Source: Pseudomonadales bacterium
GTDB lineage: Bacteria; Pseudomonadota; Gammaproteobacteria; Pseudomonadales; Halieaceae
Reading direction: 5' to 3'
Length of the DNA: 64,000 bases
Assembly (NCBI GenBank): GCA_024234815.1
Contig: JACKNO010000004.1
Coordinates: 310,001-374,000 of the forward strand
How positions within the stretch are numbered: the first letter of the stretch is position 1; each line of letters opens with the position of its first letter. A program made the translations under genes and the position numbers. The notes under the pieces are model-generated. The model ran no database searches. It was not told the origin of the DNA and was given only the letters and a program-made list of their open reading frames with translations. Of this stretch, positions 35,689 through 44,071 are shown in pieces.

Positions 35689-36168
35689 ATGCTCGATACT
35701 CTGGGAAACTTGGGAGATTTCGTTGGTGGTATAGCGGTCCTTATCACGCTGATCTACCTTGCGATTCAAATTCGGCAGAATACCGCCCAAGTTAAGATCG
35801 CAAGTGATATTGCCAGGACAGACACATATGCACGATCTGTAGAGTCCTTTTCGCAGTTCAGGAGCCTTCTAATTTCTGACCCAGAGATGGCGGATATTTA
35901 TTTGCGAGGTAGTCGAGAGCTGGGTTCGCTCAGCCCTGTAGAGAGCATTAGATTCTATCTCATTATTCAGCAGATATTTCACACCATACAAGCAACTATC
36001 GAAAACACTACTGCCACCGGTACACAAGTAGAGAATCCGATACACTTCTATAATTTGGATGTCTTGTTAAAACAGCCAGGAATTCGGGACTGGTGGGTGC
36101 GCGAAAATACACGCTATGAGCCGAATTTCGTTGCTTTATTGAACAACCAATTGGAGCAACCCGAGTGA
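35689..36168 (+). CDS. Cassette 4: small membrane-anchored protein
   Basis: 159 residues. One hydrophobic helix (roughly residues 12-28), then IRQN and a soluble helical domain. It has the same layout as the chromosomal protein at 4895-5386. GGGGGATTAAT precedes the ATG. No function known. Confidence 0.65.
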   Translation: MLDTLGNLGDFVGGIAVLITLIYLAIQIRQNTAQVKIASDIARTDTYARSVESFSQFRSLLISDPEMADIYLRGSRELGSLSPVESIRFYLIIQQIFHTIQATIENTTATGTQVENPIHFYNLDVLLKQPGIRDWWVRENTRYEPNFVALLNNQLEQPE

Positions 36169-36171
36169 TCC

Positions 36172-36238
36172 CCCTAATAAGCACAGGCTGCTGGGACACC
36201 GCAACCGCTGCGCGGTTTCGGCGCCCCAGCTGTGAGCG
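36172..36238 (+). repeat. attC4 (degenerate)
   Basis: 67 bases from CCCTAAT (expected CCCTAAC) to GTGAGCG (expected GTT start). The stem CTGCTGGG/CCCCAGC and the hairpin AACCGCTGCGCGGTT, shared with attC1, show that it is an attC. Both cores carry a substitution at a conserved base, so it is probably a weak or dead recombination site. Confidence 0.65.
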
Positions 36239-36240
36239 AT

Positions 36241-36549
36241 ATGTTTCCTCTCGATAATCGAAGACATTTGATTGTCTCAATATTCCTGGTCCTGGTTGTT
36301 GCGATCGCCGCGTTCTTTTGGAACGAAGCAAGAAAAGAGGTTGTTTACCTTTGTGGAAATTTCAAAGAAGGTGTTTCTCAGGCCAGTGTGCTAAATCAAC
36401 TGGATACCGCGATTCTGTCTAAATACGCGGTTTTGGAATCCGCATCTGGCAGGAGTATTGAATTCAATAGCTTACTGAACTTTCGATTGTACAAGTGCCT
36501 TGTAAGAATTAATTCAGATGGATTCGTAGTGAGCGCAGGTGTTGAGTAA
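36241..36549 (+). CDS. Cassette 5: small exported or membrane-anchored protein
   Basis: 102 residues from the ATG at 36241 (an in-frame GTG at 36232 lies inside attC4). N-terminal helix (residues about 9-27), then a compact domain with two cysteines (VYLCGNF, YKCLVRI). No family recognised. It is the last gene in the array; no attC follows it. Confidence 0.55.
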   Translation: MFPLDNRRHLIVSIFLVLVVAIAAFFWNEARKEVVYLCGNFKEGVSQASVLNQLDTAILSKYAVLESASGRSIEFNSLLNFRLYKCLVRINSDGFVVSAGVE

Positions 36550-36788
36550 CAAACATAAAAGGTCAGGGCTACGGGCCGCTTACAGCGACTGCAGCCTGAG
36601 GCCTTACGCGGCGTCCATCCGCCTCATCCGGGTAAGGTATTACGCGATCTATGCTTCGATTGATTTCCAGGACCCAAAGTTGCAACAATGGCATAAACGA
36701 GTGGCGGAGCTCTCCCGGAACCAGACAAGCGACTCTGATCCGCAATCAAGTCCCTATCTGCCAGGCCAGGTGTAGCCTGTGGGAGGCA
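36550..36788. other. Non-coding edge of the cassette array
   Basis: GAGTAAC at 36544 is a weak R'' candidate at the stop of cassette 5, but no GTTRRRY follows within 150 bases. Nothing else is recognised. This is the probable decayed right boundary of the array. Confidence 0.35.
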
Positions 36789-36808
36789 GGTGGGGCTGAT
36801 GCCCCACC
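36789..36808 (-). terminator. Terminator-like hairpin after the 85-residue repeat protein
   Basis: GGTGGGGC (36789-36796) and GCCCCACC (36801-36808) pair around a 4-base loop, 7 bases beyond the stop of the leftward gene. No T-run follows on that strand. Confidence 0.5.
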
Positions 36809-36814
36809 GATAAA

Positions 36815-37072
36815 TTACTTCGGTATCAGGGCTTCCTTGGCCTTGTCCATATCAACCGCGTCCATTGCCTTGTCGGTATCCACGGCATCCGCTGCTTTTT
36901 TCATATCTACGCCTTCCGTACTCACGGCCTCGGACATTTTCGCGGTATCCACTGACTCGGCAGCCTTATCTTTATCGACAGAGTCCGCCAGTTTGCCCAG
37001 GTCCTGGGCGAATGCCACCGAGGTAAAGGGCAGCAGTGTAGCCATAGCGATAATGGGTAGTGTTAATTTCAT
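36815..37072 (-). CDS. Small exported repeat protein
   Basis: 85 residues. Signal peptide ending at FAQD. The mature part is made of near-repeats of 9-14 residues around AVDTDKA / SVDKDKA, rich in Asp, Lys, Ala and Val and predicted helical. No family is recognised; it resembles amphipathic envelope repeat proteins. It lies just outside the integron array, with an AGGAGATTTACC-like site before its ATG. Confidence 0.7.
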   Translation of the reverse strand: MKLTLPIIAMATLLPFTSVAFAQDLGKLADSVDKDKAAESVDTAKMSEAVSTEGVDMKKAADAVDTDKAMDAVDMDKAKEALIPK

Positions 37073-37321
37073 GGTAAATCTCCTACGTATAAAGGGGTGG
37101 GGCGGGAATGCGTGCGGCTCGAGTATCCCCCGTTATATTGCTCGCGACAAGCCTGTTCTGCTTGTGGCCAATCCGCCATCGCTAGGGGAGAATCAAGTAT
37201 AGCTGAAAGCGCGTAACTCATCGGGGATAGTTCAGAAGTCCAGGTATAGTCCCTGACCACCACAACGCACCTCAGCCGTGTCGGGCTCAAAGTCCAGACC
37301 TGATTTCAGCCATGACTGAAG

Positions 37322-37364
37322 TTGGCACGTTTCTGCCGCGGGCAGGGTGAGATATACTCGAACC
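37322..37364 (+). promoter_or_regulatory. Conserved upstream element, copy 2
   Basis: TTGGCACGTTTCTGCC, 9 bases, GTGAGATATACTCGAAC. Same order and spacing as 27573-27615. It lies about 107 bases before the GFA gene start. Confidence 0.5.
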
Positions 37365-37470
37365 AAAGCGTTGCTTATTGAATTAACAGGGGGCACCCAC
37401 AGAAGGTCAGGTTCCGCCTTTTCAACCGGATTATTTTTGCCTGTCAGTCAGGCAGGAAATGGAGAAGTAT

Positions 37471-37863
37471 ATGCTGAAGGGCTCTTGCTTTTGCCGGTCA
37501 GTTGGCTATGAAGTGGCTGACGAATTCAGTTACGCGTTAAATTGCCATTGCTCCAACTGCCGACGGACAACGGGGGCGGCATTTAAACCTTTCGCGGGGA
37601 TCGAACGCGAAAAACTCCAGATCACAACGGGCAAGGGCCACATTCTGGTGCATGGCGAACCAGACGAAAATGACACGCATTGCGCGGTATGTGGTTCCCC
37701 TCTTTTTTCGGTAGTGCGCGAGGGAAAATATATACATGTCTCTCTTGGCACGCTTATTGATCCACCGTCAATTCGGCCAACAGCGCATATCTTTGTTGGC
37801 TCCAAGGCGCCCTGGTACGACATTGCGGATGAGTTGCCGCAGTTCGATGAGTTTCCGGATTGA
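37471..37863 (+). CDS. GFA-family zinc protein
   Basis: 130 residues from the ATG at 37471, with GGAG at 37461-37464. Zinc-binding cysteines follow the GFA (glutathione-dependent formaldehyde-activating/CENP-V) pattern: GSCFCRSVGYE, NCHCSNCRR and CAVCGSPL. Family members bind zinc; a glutathione-formaldehyde role is reported for a few. It is preceded by the shared upstream element. Confidence 0.9.
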   Translation: MLKGSCFCRSVGYEVADEFSYALNCHCSNCRRTTGAAFKPFAGIEREKLQITTGKGHILVHGEPDENDTHCAVCGSPLFSVVREGKYIHVSLGTLIDPPSIRPTAHIFVGSKAPWYDIADELPQFDEFPD

Positions 37864-37963
37864 TGCTCGAACCAAAAGCCTGTTCAGCAAAGCTGTGCGG
37901 GTGATGTTTTGTCGGTTCGGCCTTGCTTCCTGATAGCCGCTAATAGTCCCGGAGAGTAATTAC

Positions 37964-38239
37964 ATGGCAATTATTATTGCTGGCAAGTTGACTATAAAGC
38001 CTGGCGCACGTGATGCGTTTGTGGAGAAATCCCGAGAGCCAATGCAACTCGCTCGAAATAATGAGGATTGCAAAGACTTTGCAGTGTCGCCGGACCCGAT
38101 AGATCTGGACAGGGTCAATATTTTCGAGAAGTGGAGCTCCCGCTCTGCGCTGGATGCCTTCCGAAGCGCGGGCCCGGAAAGTGATATGTTTTCACTCGTT
38201 GATTCTTTCGATGTAACCGAATACGAAGTGAGTGAATAG
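37964..38239 (+). CDS. Antibiotic-biosynthesis-monooxygenase (ABM) domain protein
   Basis: 91 residues, full length for a single ABM/quinol-monooxygenase-like ferredoxin-fold domain: VIAGKLTIKPGARDAFVEK at the start and FEKWSSRSALDAF in the middle. Such proteins act as dimers on quinols or as heme/chelate handlers. GGAGAG precedes the ATG. It is an isolated gene. Confidence 0.8.
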   Translation: MAIIIAGKLTIKPGARDAFVEKSREPMQLARNNEDCKDFAVSPDPIDLDRVNIFEKWSSRSALDAFRSAGPESDMFSLVDSFDVTEYEVSE

Positions 38240-38309
38240 CAGCTCCTCAGGTCTTGCACGCTATGTATGCGTAGCATTAGCGCTGTCCAGGTGGCTTTTA
38301 GGTGTATAA

Positions 38310-38729
38310 ATGGGGATAGCAGTGGACATACCGGAAAGGTATCGCGATTTATTGAGAGGTATCGGGCCAACCATTTTCAGTGTCCTTGCCGATGATGGGT
38401 CGATACAGTCGTCATTGGTATGGTCCGACTATGAGGACGGCGTAATCAGCATCAGCATGTTAAATAACGCGCCAAAACTGAAGAGCCTCATACGAACCGG
38501 GAAGGCAACTGTTCTCAAGGTCGATCCGGAGAATGAGGACAATTACATATCGATCCGCTGCTCGCTCGTGCGAGTGGATTCGGAAGGAGCAATAGCACAT
38601 CAGGATAAACTAACACTCAGGCACTATGGCAAAGAGAAGTGGTACGGTGATGTGGTTCCAGAGAACGACGCGGAAAGGGATAGTCAGGTAGTTGTATACC
38701 TGCAACCGGAAAGAGTGTATTACACATAA
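38310..38729 (+). CDS. Pyridoxamine-phosphate-oxidase-fold flavin protein
   Basis: 139 residues matching the PNPOx-like split barrel: ADDGSIQSSLVWSDYEDG and NAPKLKSLIRTGKATV are the usual flavin-binding segments, and a C-terminal RVYYT strand closes the barrel. Probably FMN or F420-type; the exact reaction is unknown. Confidence 0.75.
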   Translation: MGIAVDIPERYRDLLRGIGPTIFSVLADDGSIQSSLVWSDYEDGVISISMLNNAPKLKSLIRTGKATVLKVDPENEDNYISIRCSLVRVDSEGAIAHQDKLTLRHYGKEKWYGDVVPENDAERDSQVVVYLQPERVYYT

Positions 38730-38849
38730 AAACGCGCTTCGGGTCGAGAGTGTTCGCACAACAACTCCTCATTATGGCCAGCTTCAGGCGCCATCTATTT
38801 TGGCAGCACGGCAAGTCGCCGGGCTAAATGTGCGGGTGATTTTACTTTT

Positions 38850-39602
38850 CTAGAATCGGTAAGAAATGCCCAATACAGTAATATTGGGCTGGTTTTTTAC
38901 ATGCATCTTCGCTGATATATCTGACCGAATGTCATTGGCGTAGAAAGCGCCAGTAGCATCCAGGTTCAACTCCAGATACATAGTCGACAGGTTAATCATC
39001 AAATTGCGGGTAATAGGGATATCTACCCCTAATTGCCATACCCAGCCAAACGAGTTATCTGCATCCAATGATTCAACACGTTCTATTCCCAGTTTGGATG
39101 CGGTGTTTCCATTAATTTTTTCATTATTGATGAATGTGTAGTTGGCACCCAATCCGAAGTAGGGCTTAACCCACCTGGTTTCGAAAGGGTAGTACTGAAA
39201 TGCTATCACCAACGGATAGACGTCTGCCGTACCCATTGGCAATCCTTCTATTAAACCGCCTTTACCGTCCGCTTTAAGCTCCAGCGGGGAAAAAGGAATC
39301 AGGAACTCGACGCCCCACTGTTGATTAAACATGGCCGCAATAGTGAGCAACGGGGTACGCTGGCTGTCTACGCTGAGGTCACCTATTTCTATCGCGTTAT
39401 CAACCCGCACAGGGTTTGAGTCTTCACGAAAATCGACATTCGCATAACCTGCTCGAAGGATGATATCGCCGCCCTCGGAGGACAGCGCGGGCATGGACAA
39501 AGCACAAAAAATCGCAGGTAAATACTTGACAGCTTGCAACCAGGCCCGCCTGTTCCATGTCCAGGGCAATACATCCGGGCATGCCATCGGGAGCAGGCTC
39601 AT
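38850..39602 (-). CDS. ompW: OmpW-family outer-membrane protein
   Basis: About 250 residues, with an N-terminal region that includes a signal peptide (start codon uncertain) and eight predicted strands ending in YRF. ILRAGYANVDF and PYFGLGANYTFINNE fit OmpW. OmpW forms a small barrel for hydrophobic solutes. It lies 7 bases downstream of the lipase-like gene on the same strand, perhaps co-transcribed. Confidence 0.85.
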   Translation of the reverse strand: MSLLPMACPDVLPWTWNRRAWLQAVKYLPAIFCALSMPALSSEGGDIILRAGYANVDFREDSNPVRVDNAIEIGDLSVDSQRTPLLTIAAMFNQQWGVEFLIPFSPLELKADGKGGLIEGLPMGTADVYPLVIAFQYYPFETRWVKPYFGLGANYTFINNEKINGNTASKLGIERVESLDADNSFGWVWQLGVDIPITRNLMINLSTMYLELNLDATGAFYANDIRSDISAKMHVKNQPNITVLGISYRF

Positions 39603-39609
39603 CCCGGCT

Positions 39610-40818
39610 TCACCGGGTAAACCAGTCGATCACCTGTTGTTGTACCTGTTCGTCGTCCAGCAGGTCAAAGTGGTTTTTCTCGTGGAAAACCCGGCAGTTC
39701 TCTGGCCTGATGTTCAGTCGGCGCAACTCATCCCGGTGCAGGCCCACTGCGCTGTCCGGGCGCACCAGAAGGTCGCCCAGCAGATGGCCCATGGGGTCTC
39801 CTTCGTCGCGCCCGAGGTTGGCGGCGGCGAAGTAGTAGTCGACTCCAGGTGCAAGCGGCACCGCCTTGCGCACATCCGCCCCCGTGGTATCGGGGTCGTA
39901 GTCGCGCCAGTCCTCATCAAGCAGAGCGCCGTGACGCAGGTCCTTTATGCCCTCGCTGCGCAAGCGTCCCAACAGCAGCGGCTGCGCGTAGTGTATCTTT
40001 TGCATCACCGTTTCGAAGGCATGACCGGCTCTTTCCAGCGGAGCACCGTGGTGGGGGGTGCCAAGGCAGACGACCCGGCGAAGGTGTTGCAGCCAGTCAG
40101 CGTCGTTGTGCCGCGCGTACCAGCACGCACTGCGGATAACCAGGCCGCCCATGCTGTGGCCAATCAATGAAACCGATTCCACCGGCACCGGCCAGGATGA
40201 GCACAATGCCTGCAGCATCCGGGTAAACTGCTGACCGTTGGTGGATATGTGACGGCCCGTGTTATAGCGCAGGTAAAGCGGGGTATAGCCCAGGTCATCC
40301 CGCAAACGGTCACCAATTGACGGCTGGCCCTTGCGGCTCCAGCTCAGCTCCGACAGGCTGAGCCCGTGTACCAGCACGACGATGTGTCCGCTCGCGGTTG
40401 GCAGGGCCGCTTGTAGCGCCCGGGGTTCAAGCGTCAAGGCCTGTCCCTCGAACCTGAGTGTCATCGGTGTTGCCAGGGTGTTGCCCGTTGCTTCCAGGTG
40501 ATCTCCGCAAACCCCGTTAAGCGCGGCCACTGCCCGGGTTTCGGCCACGGATGTTGCGCCCAGCTGTGTTTCGCCAGGCAGCAGCGCGAGTGTACGGTCG
40601 ACACCTTCGCGCAAACCGCCGTTGACGCCCCTGATAATCCGGTAAACAGCCGCCGCAATCATGCCGTGTGCGCGGGTGGGTTGGGCGGGGGGCGCGGTGA
40701 AGGGCAGGGGGGCGCGCGCGATTGTCTCGTGCATTTTCTCAACGGTATTTGTGACGCCCTCAACCGAGTCGAATATCAGGCGCGTGCCTCCGCGGATGGT
40801 TCGCAGCGATGTGTTCAT
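39610..40818 (-). CDS. Lipase-like alpha/beta hydrolase
   Basis: 402 residues from the ATG at 40818, chosen because AGGAG precedes it by 7 bases (the frame continues to 40872). The lipase core is VLVHGLSLSELSW, nucleophile elbow GHSMGG, then an Asp/His pair in the C-terminal part (FHEKNHFDLL). No signal peptide. Similar to PGAP1-like or TGL-type esterases; the substrate is probably an ester or acyl lipid. Confidence 0.88.
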   Translation of the reverse strand: MNTSLRTIRGGTRLIFDSVEGVTNTVEKMHETIARAPLPFTAPPAQPTRAHGMIAAAVYRIIRGVNGGLREGVDRTLALLPGETQLGATSVAETRAVAALNGVCGDHLEATGNTLATPMTLRFEGQALTLEPRALQAALPTASGHIVVLVHGLSLSELSWSRKGQPSIGDRLRDDLGYTPLYLRYNTGRHISTNGQQFTRMLQALCSSWPVPVESVSLIGHSMGGLVIRSACWYARHNDADWLQHLRRVVCLGTPHHGAPLERAGHAFETVMQKIHYAQPLLLGRLRSEGIKDLRHGALLDEDWRDYDPDTTGADVRKAVPLAPGVDYYFAAANLGRDEGDPMGHLLGDLLVRPDSAVGLHRDELRRLNIRPENCRVFHEKNHFDLLDDEQVQQQVIDWFTR

Positions 40819-40914
40819 GTCATGACTCCTCTCCCGGATTGCCGGGTTGTGGTTCTGCATTGGGTGCAGCAATGCGATCTTGTCGAATGTTCAAGGCCTG
40901 ACAGCGACAGCGTT

Positions 40915-41385
40915 TTATTCCGGGTCGGGGGGGCGGGTGGTTTCCGGAGTCGATAGTTCTCCGAGGCAATTGAGGCACAGTAATACCGGCCGGGCCTGAA
41001 CGGGTAAGCCCACCGCAGCCTTATCGCCTTTGTGTAATATGCAGTTGCACTGCTCGCAGATTCCGTTGCGGTTGAGTACCGCGTCCTGCCAGCCGATCAC
41101 TTCGCTCTCAGGTTCATCTACAGTCGGTCCAGGGAGTTGCGCGGGCAGGGCGCGCTGCTTGCGACCCTTGATCGCCAGTGCCAGGTTGGCGCTGTCGACG
41201 ACGACCCCCTCCACCAGTTCAAAGGTATTCAGTAGTACGTTGCGGACCACGGTGGATACGGATAGACCCAGTTGCTCCGCGTGTTCACGCAATTCTTCAT
41301 CGAGGTGCCGGGGGATGCGTGCCTGCAATACCCGGTCCTTGGTCTGGCCGGATTTTCCCCGACGCTTTTTTCTGAGCTCTGCCAC
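40915..41385 (-). CDS. Ribbon-helix-helix DNA-binding protein with zinc-binding tail
   Basis: 156 residues from the GTG at 41385, favoured by GAGGGGGAT just upstream (an ATG at 41406 is an alternative). Residues about 20-60 form a CopG/Arc-like RHH (VLQARIPRHLDEELREHA, then LSVSTVVRNVLLN). The C-terminal part has two CxxC pairs (CEQCNC and CLNC), likely a zinc site. A transcription regulator is probable; its target is unknown. Confidence 0.7.
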   Translation of the reverse strand: MAELRKKRRGKSGQTKDRVLQARIPRHLDEELREHAEQLGLSVSTVVRNVLLNTFELVEGVVVDSANLALAIKGRKQRALPAQLPGPTVDEPESEVIGWQDAVLNRNGICEQCNCILHKGDKAAVGLPVQARPVLLCLNCLGELSTPETTRPPDPE

Positions 41386-41627
41386 GATTATCCCCCTCGG
41401 TTTCACAGTCGCGACTGGTAACTGACACGTTGACCCGGGGAAAGGTAAATTAAATGTAATACAAAGTCAATTTATGTATTACAAATAGCTTGCGACCCGC
41501 AGTAAAGGGCGGCGCAATACGGGCGCCGTTGTATTCATTGACTCTAAGACCCGCCGACGGGGGTCGGCGGAGTTGGTTCAGGCGAGGTGGCGAGGCGCGG
41601 GCTCAGGCGCAGGCAGAAAATGACATA

Positions 41628-42149
41628 TCAGAAGGAGAACTTGATTCCGACCCCGGCGATATCGGAGTTCACGTTGGTGTCGAAGACCAGGTATTCCACA
41701 TAGATGTCGATGGTGTCGAGGATATCCAGGGAGGCGCCCACCCCATAGTAGGCCTTCTCGTCGTTATTCGTGTTCTTGCCATTGTCGTTCTCGCGCTTTA
41801 CGTCCGCGAAGGCAACCCCCGCCTTGGCGTAAAGTTCGAAAAAGGGGCCGAACAGTGGTACCGCCAGAACACCCCCGGCGGTGTAGGCACTGGCGTCTAC
41901 TTTTTCCTTGCGGTTGCTGGCGTTGCCAAGGTCGTAGTAGCCCGCTTCAGCGGACAACATCAGAAAATTGGTATCCAGGAAGTTGTAGCCGATGAATCCA
42001 CCCGGGACGGTGTCATCACCCGCATCCGAGTCCGCTACATACGCGCCGGCGCCGATATAGAGGCCGCCCGCCTGGGCAGGTGCCACTGTGACGAAAGCAA
42101 GCATCATGGCCAAACCAAGTGGCGCGAGCATTGAGCTGGATTTACTCAT
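41628..42149 (-). CDS. Outer-membrane beta-barrel protein (porin-like)
   Basis: 173 residues with a signal peptide and an eight-strand-like barrel: YIGAGAYVADSDAGDD, FIGYNFLDTNFLML, and a C-terminal VGIKFSF ending in Phe. Typical of the OMP_b-brl family. A GAGGAA ribosome site precedes the ATG. Function unknown; possibly an adhesin or small porin. Confidence 0.8.
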   Translation of the reverse strand: MSKSSSMLAPLGLAMMLAFVTVAPAQAGGLYIGAGAYVADSDAGDDTVPGGFIGYNFLDTNFLMLSAEAGYYDLGNASNRKEKVDASAYTAGGVLAVPLFGPFFELYAKAGVAFADVKRENDNGKNTNNDEKAYYGVGASLDILDTIDIYVEYLVFDTNVNSDIAGVGIKFSF

Positions 42150-42395
42150 GATAAAGGTTCCTCGGGTGCTGTTGTTTGAAGTAATTCTTCGCGTCTATTC
42201 GCGGTCGTGAAAAGGGGTGGCTATTATGGCAGCACGGTCGTGGGAATAACACGGGCTCGGTACTCCATTTTGTTTTACCTTCGAATCCCTGTGAGGCCCG
42301 CATTACCGCCGGCCTGCCCCTTTGCGACTTTCCGATTGCATTATTGCAGGCGCGGTGTAACCCTTGGGCCGCTCAGAATGTTCGGGGAACAGTGC

Positions 42396-43025
42396 ATGTA
42401 CTACGGCGAGAAGTTGAACAGTATCAGTCACCTGGTGGGCGCGGCGCTGGCGTTGATGGGGCTTGGCGCGCTACTGACCGTCGGCCTGCAGGCCCGGGAC
42501 CCGTGGGTGCTCGCAAGCTTTACTGTCTTTGGCGTTACCCTGGTACTGCTCTACACCATGTCCACCCTGTATCACAGCTTCCAGCCACCGCGGCTCAAGA
42601 ATCTGTTTCAGTTGTTCGACCATATCGCCATCTATCTTCTGATCGCCGGTACCTACACTCCCTACATGCTGGTCAGCCTGCGACATGGCAACGGTATACC
42701 GATCATGTGCGTGATCTGGGGCCTGGCGCTACTGGGCATTCTCAGCGAGGTTTTCCTGTCGGGGAAGGCGGTAAAGACAGGGCAGTTGGTGATTTACCTG
42801 GCGATGGGCTGGGCCTGTTCCCTGGATATCGACAGCCTGCGCGCCGCTATTCCCGATGTGGCCTACTATTGGCTTTTGGCAGGGGGGCTGGCCTACACGG
42901 GTGGCGTCGTGTTCTACGTACTCGATAAAATGGGCAGACTGTCGCATTCCCACGGTATCTGGCACATGTTCGTGCTTGTCGGGAGCCTGTGCCATTTCGT
43001 GTCCATCATCGGCTATATACGCTGA
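42396..43025 (+). CDS. Hemolysin III (PAQR) family membrane protein
   Basis: 209 residues from the ATG at 42396, giving the usual length; GGGGA lies about 8 bases upstream. Motifs EKLNSISHLVGAA (first helix), STLYHSFQP (conserved Ser and His) and a C-terminal HxxxH (HSHGIWHMF) match the PAQR/TrhA family. Seven helices expected. The function is not firmly known; it is not evidence of toxicity here. Confidence 0.93.
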   Translation: MYYGEKLNSISHLVGAALALMGLGALLTVGLQARDPWVLASFTVFGVTLVLLYTMSTLYHSFQPPRLKNLFQLFDHIAIYLLIAGTYTPYMLVSLRHGNGIPIMCVIWGLALLGILSEVFLSGKAVKTGQLVIYLAMGWACSLDIDSLRAAIPDVAYYWLLAGGLAYTGGVVFYVLDKMGRLSHSHGIWHMFVLVGSLCHFVSIIGYIR

Positions 43026-43036
43026 GCGTAACCGGG

Positions 43037-43579
43037 CTAGTTGAGAGCGGCGCGTTTCTCGATAACCAGGAGTATTTCCCCCACCTCGAAACCATACTTG
43101 ATCATCCGCGATTCGTTCATCAGGGTGTTCGGGTTCACCAGGTACATGCGATCGTCTATACGCAGGTCGATAGTGCTGTCGCCATAGGGGATGCGCAGTA
43201 CGTAGTCCAGGAACATGGCATTGCCAGCCACCCGTACTTCCCCCTGTCCAACCACATCGCCAGCGGTACCGAGATAGCGCCCGTTACCGGCGGGGGTTAG
43301 CGTCCATACGCGCCGGCTTTTTTCGCCGTCATCGAACTGAAAATCTTCCTCCAGGGTGCCGATGCCATCTTGCCAGTAAGCCTTGATGTCGGCGTTGAAG
43401 TACCTGATGACCTTGCCGCCACGGTTCTTGACCACACCGTGCGCAGTGAGCGACCCGTTGAAGAAGGCTTCCGGCACAATCTGTGGCTGATTGCCCGCGT
43501 AGTCACCTACCTTGACCGAGGTGCAGCCAGCGAGAAGCGCAATCAAGTAAAGGAGGGCCGGGATGTGGAGTCGTGACAT
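43037..43579 (-). CDS. DUF3833 lipoprotein
   Basis: 180 residues from an ATG at 43579 opening a lipoprotein signal (lipobox LAGC). The body has the DUF3833 pattern: FFNGSLTAHGVVKNRGG, GIGTLEEDFQFDDGEK and GNAMFLDYVLRIP. Outer-membrane or periplasmic location; role unknown. It converges with the hemolysin III gene. Confidence 0.85.
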   Translation of the reverse strand: MSRLHIPALLYLIALLAGCTSVKVGDYAGNQPQIVPEAFFNGSLTAHGVVKNRGGKVIRYFNADIKAYWQDGIGTLEEDFQFDDGEKSRRVWTLTPAGNGRYLGTAGDVVGQGEVRVAGNAMFLDYVLRIPYGDSTIDLRIDDRMYLVNPNTLMNESRMIKYGFEVGEILLVIEKRAALN

Positions 43580-43750
43580 GAGGGAGCCTGCTGAGCTGCG
43601 GTGATGACTCTCTGGATACGCGAGTGAGCGCAACTGGGATCACTGTTGGCGGCGCTCGGCGTCTCAAACGGGTAATTTTGCGGCGTACTCATCCGGCCCT
43701 GGCGCAGCCGCGTATATCCTGCCAACTCACACACTCGAGAGGTCTCAAGT

Positions 43751-43990
43751 ATGATCGAAGCTAATGTTGGAAATGTGGAACGCCTGGTGAGACTGGCACT
43801 GGGCATCTTGATGTTCTCCTGGGCATGGAGCCAAAGTGGAATGAACGCCGTGGACTGGTTCGTGCTGCTGGTGTCCATTGCCCTGGTGCTGAACGGGGTG
43901 TTCTCCCGTTGTTACCTGTGGTACGTGTTGGAAATCAATACCTGTCGGGACGGCGACAAGAATTGCCAGCCGCAATCCAGCTGTCCCTGA
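43751..43990 (+). CDS. DUF2892 small membrane protein
   Basis: 79 residues. N-terminal MIEANVGNVERLVRLALG is the DUF2892 signature, followed by two helices and a Cys-rich end (CYLW, CRDG, NCQ, SCP). GAGAGG precedes the start. Members often accompany rhodanese or sulfur genes; here it stands alone before msrA. Confidence 0.85.
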   Translation: MIEANVGNVERLVRLALGILMFSWAWSQSGMNAVDWFVLLVSIALVLNGVFSRCYLWYVLEINTCRDGDKNCQPQSSCP

Positions 43991-44071
43991 ACAGACGGTA
44001 TCTCCCGCTGAGGGAACCTGTGGGTTCGGGGGGAGTCTATCAATCACACTCATTGATAAGTTGGGCCGATT

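Larger units (their letters stand above)
29723..36549 (+). mobile_element. Integron gene-cassette array without integrase
   Basis: Five single-gene cassettes in the same orientation separated by attC sites. Reciprocity of cores: GTTAAGT/ACTTAAC (cassette 1), GTTATAC/GTATAAC (cassette 2), GTTAAAT/ATTTAAC (cassette 3) are exact; cassette 4 is GTTAGGG/CCCTAAT, one mismatch. No intI gene or attI site is in the window, so this is either the middle of a larger integron or an orphan cluster (CALIN). The DNA is AT-rich compared with the flanks. The right boundary is unclear beyond the last gene. Confidence 0.88.

Noticed and set aside
42396..43025. Hemolysin III as a virulence toxin
   Set aside because: The family is PAQR-like membrane proteins; the name is historical and the sequence gives no sign of a pore-forming toxin.
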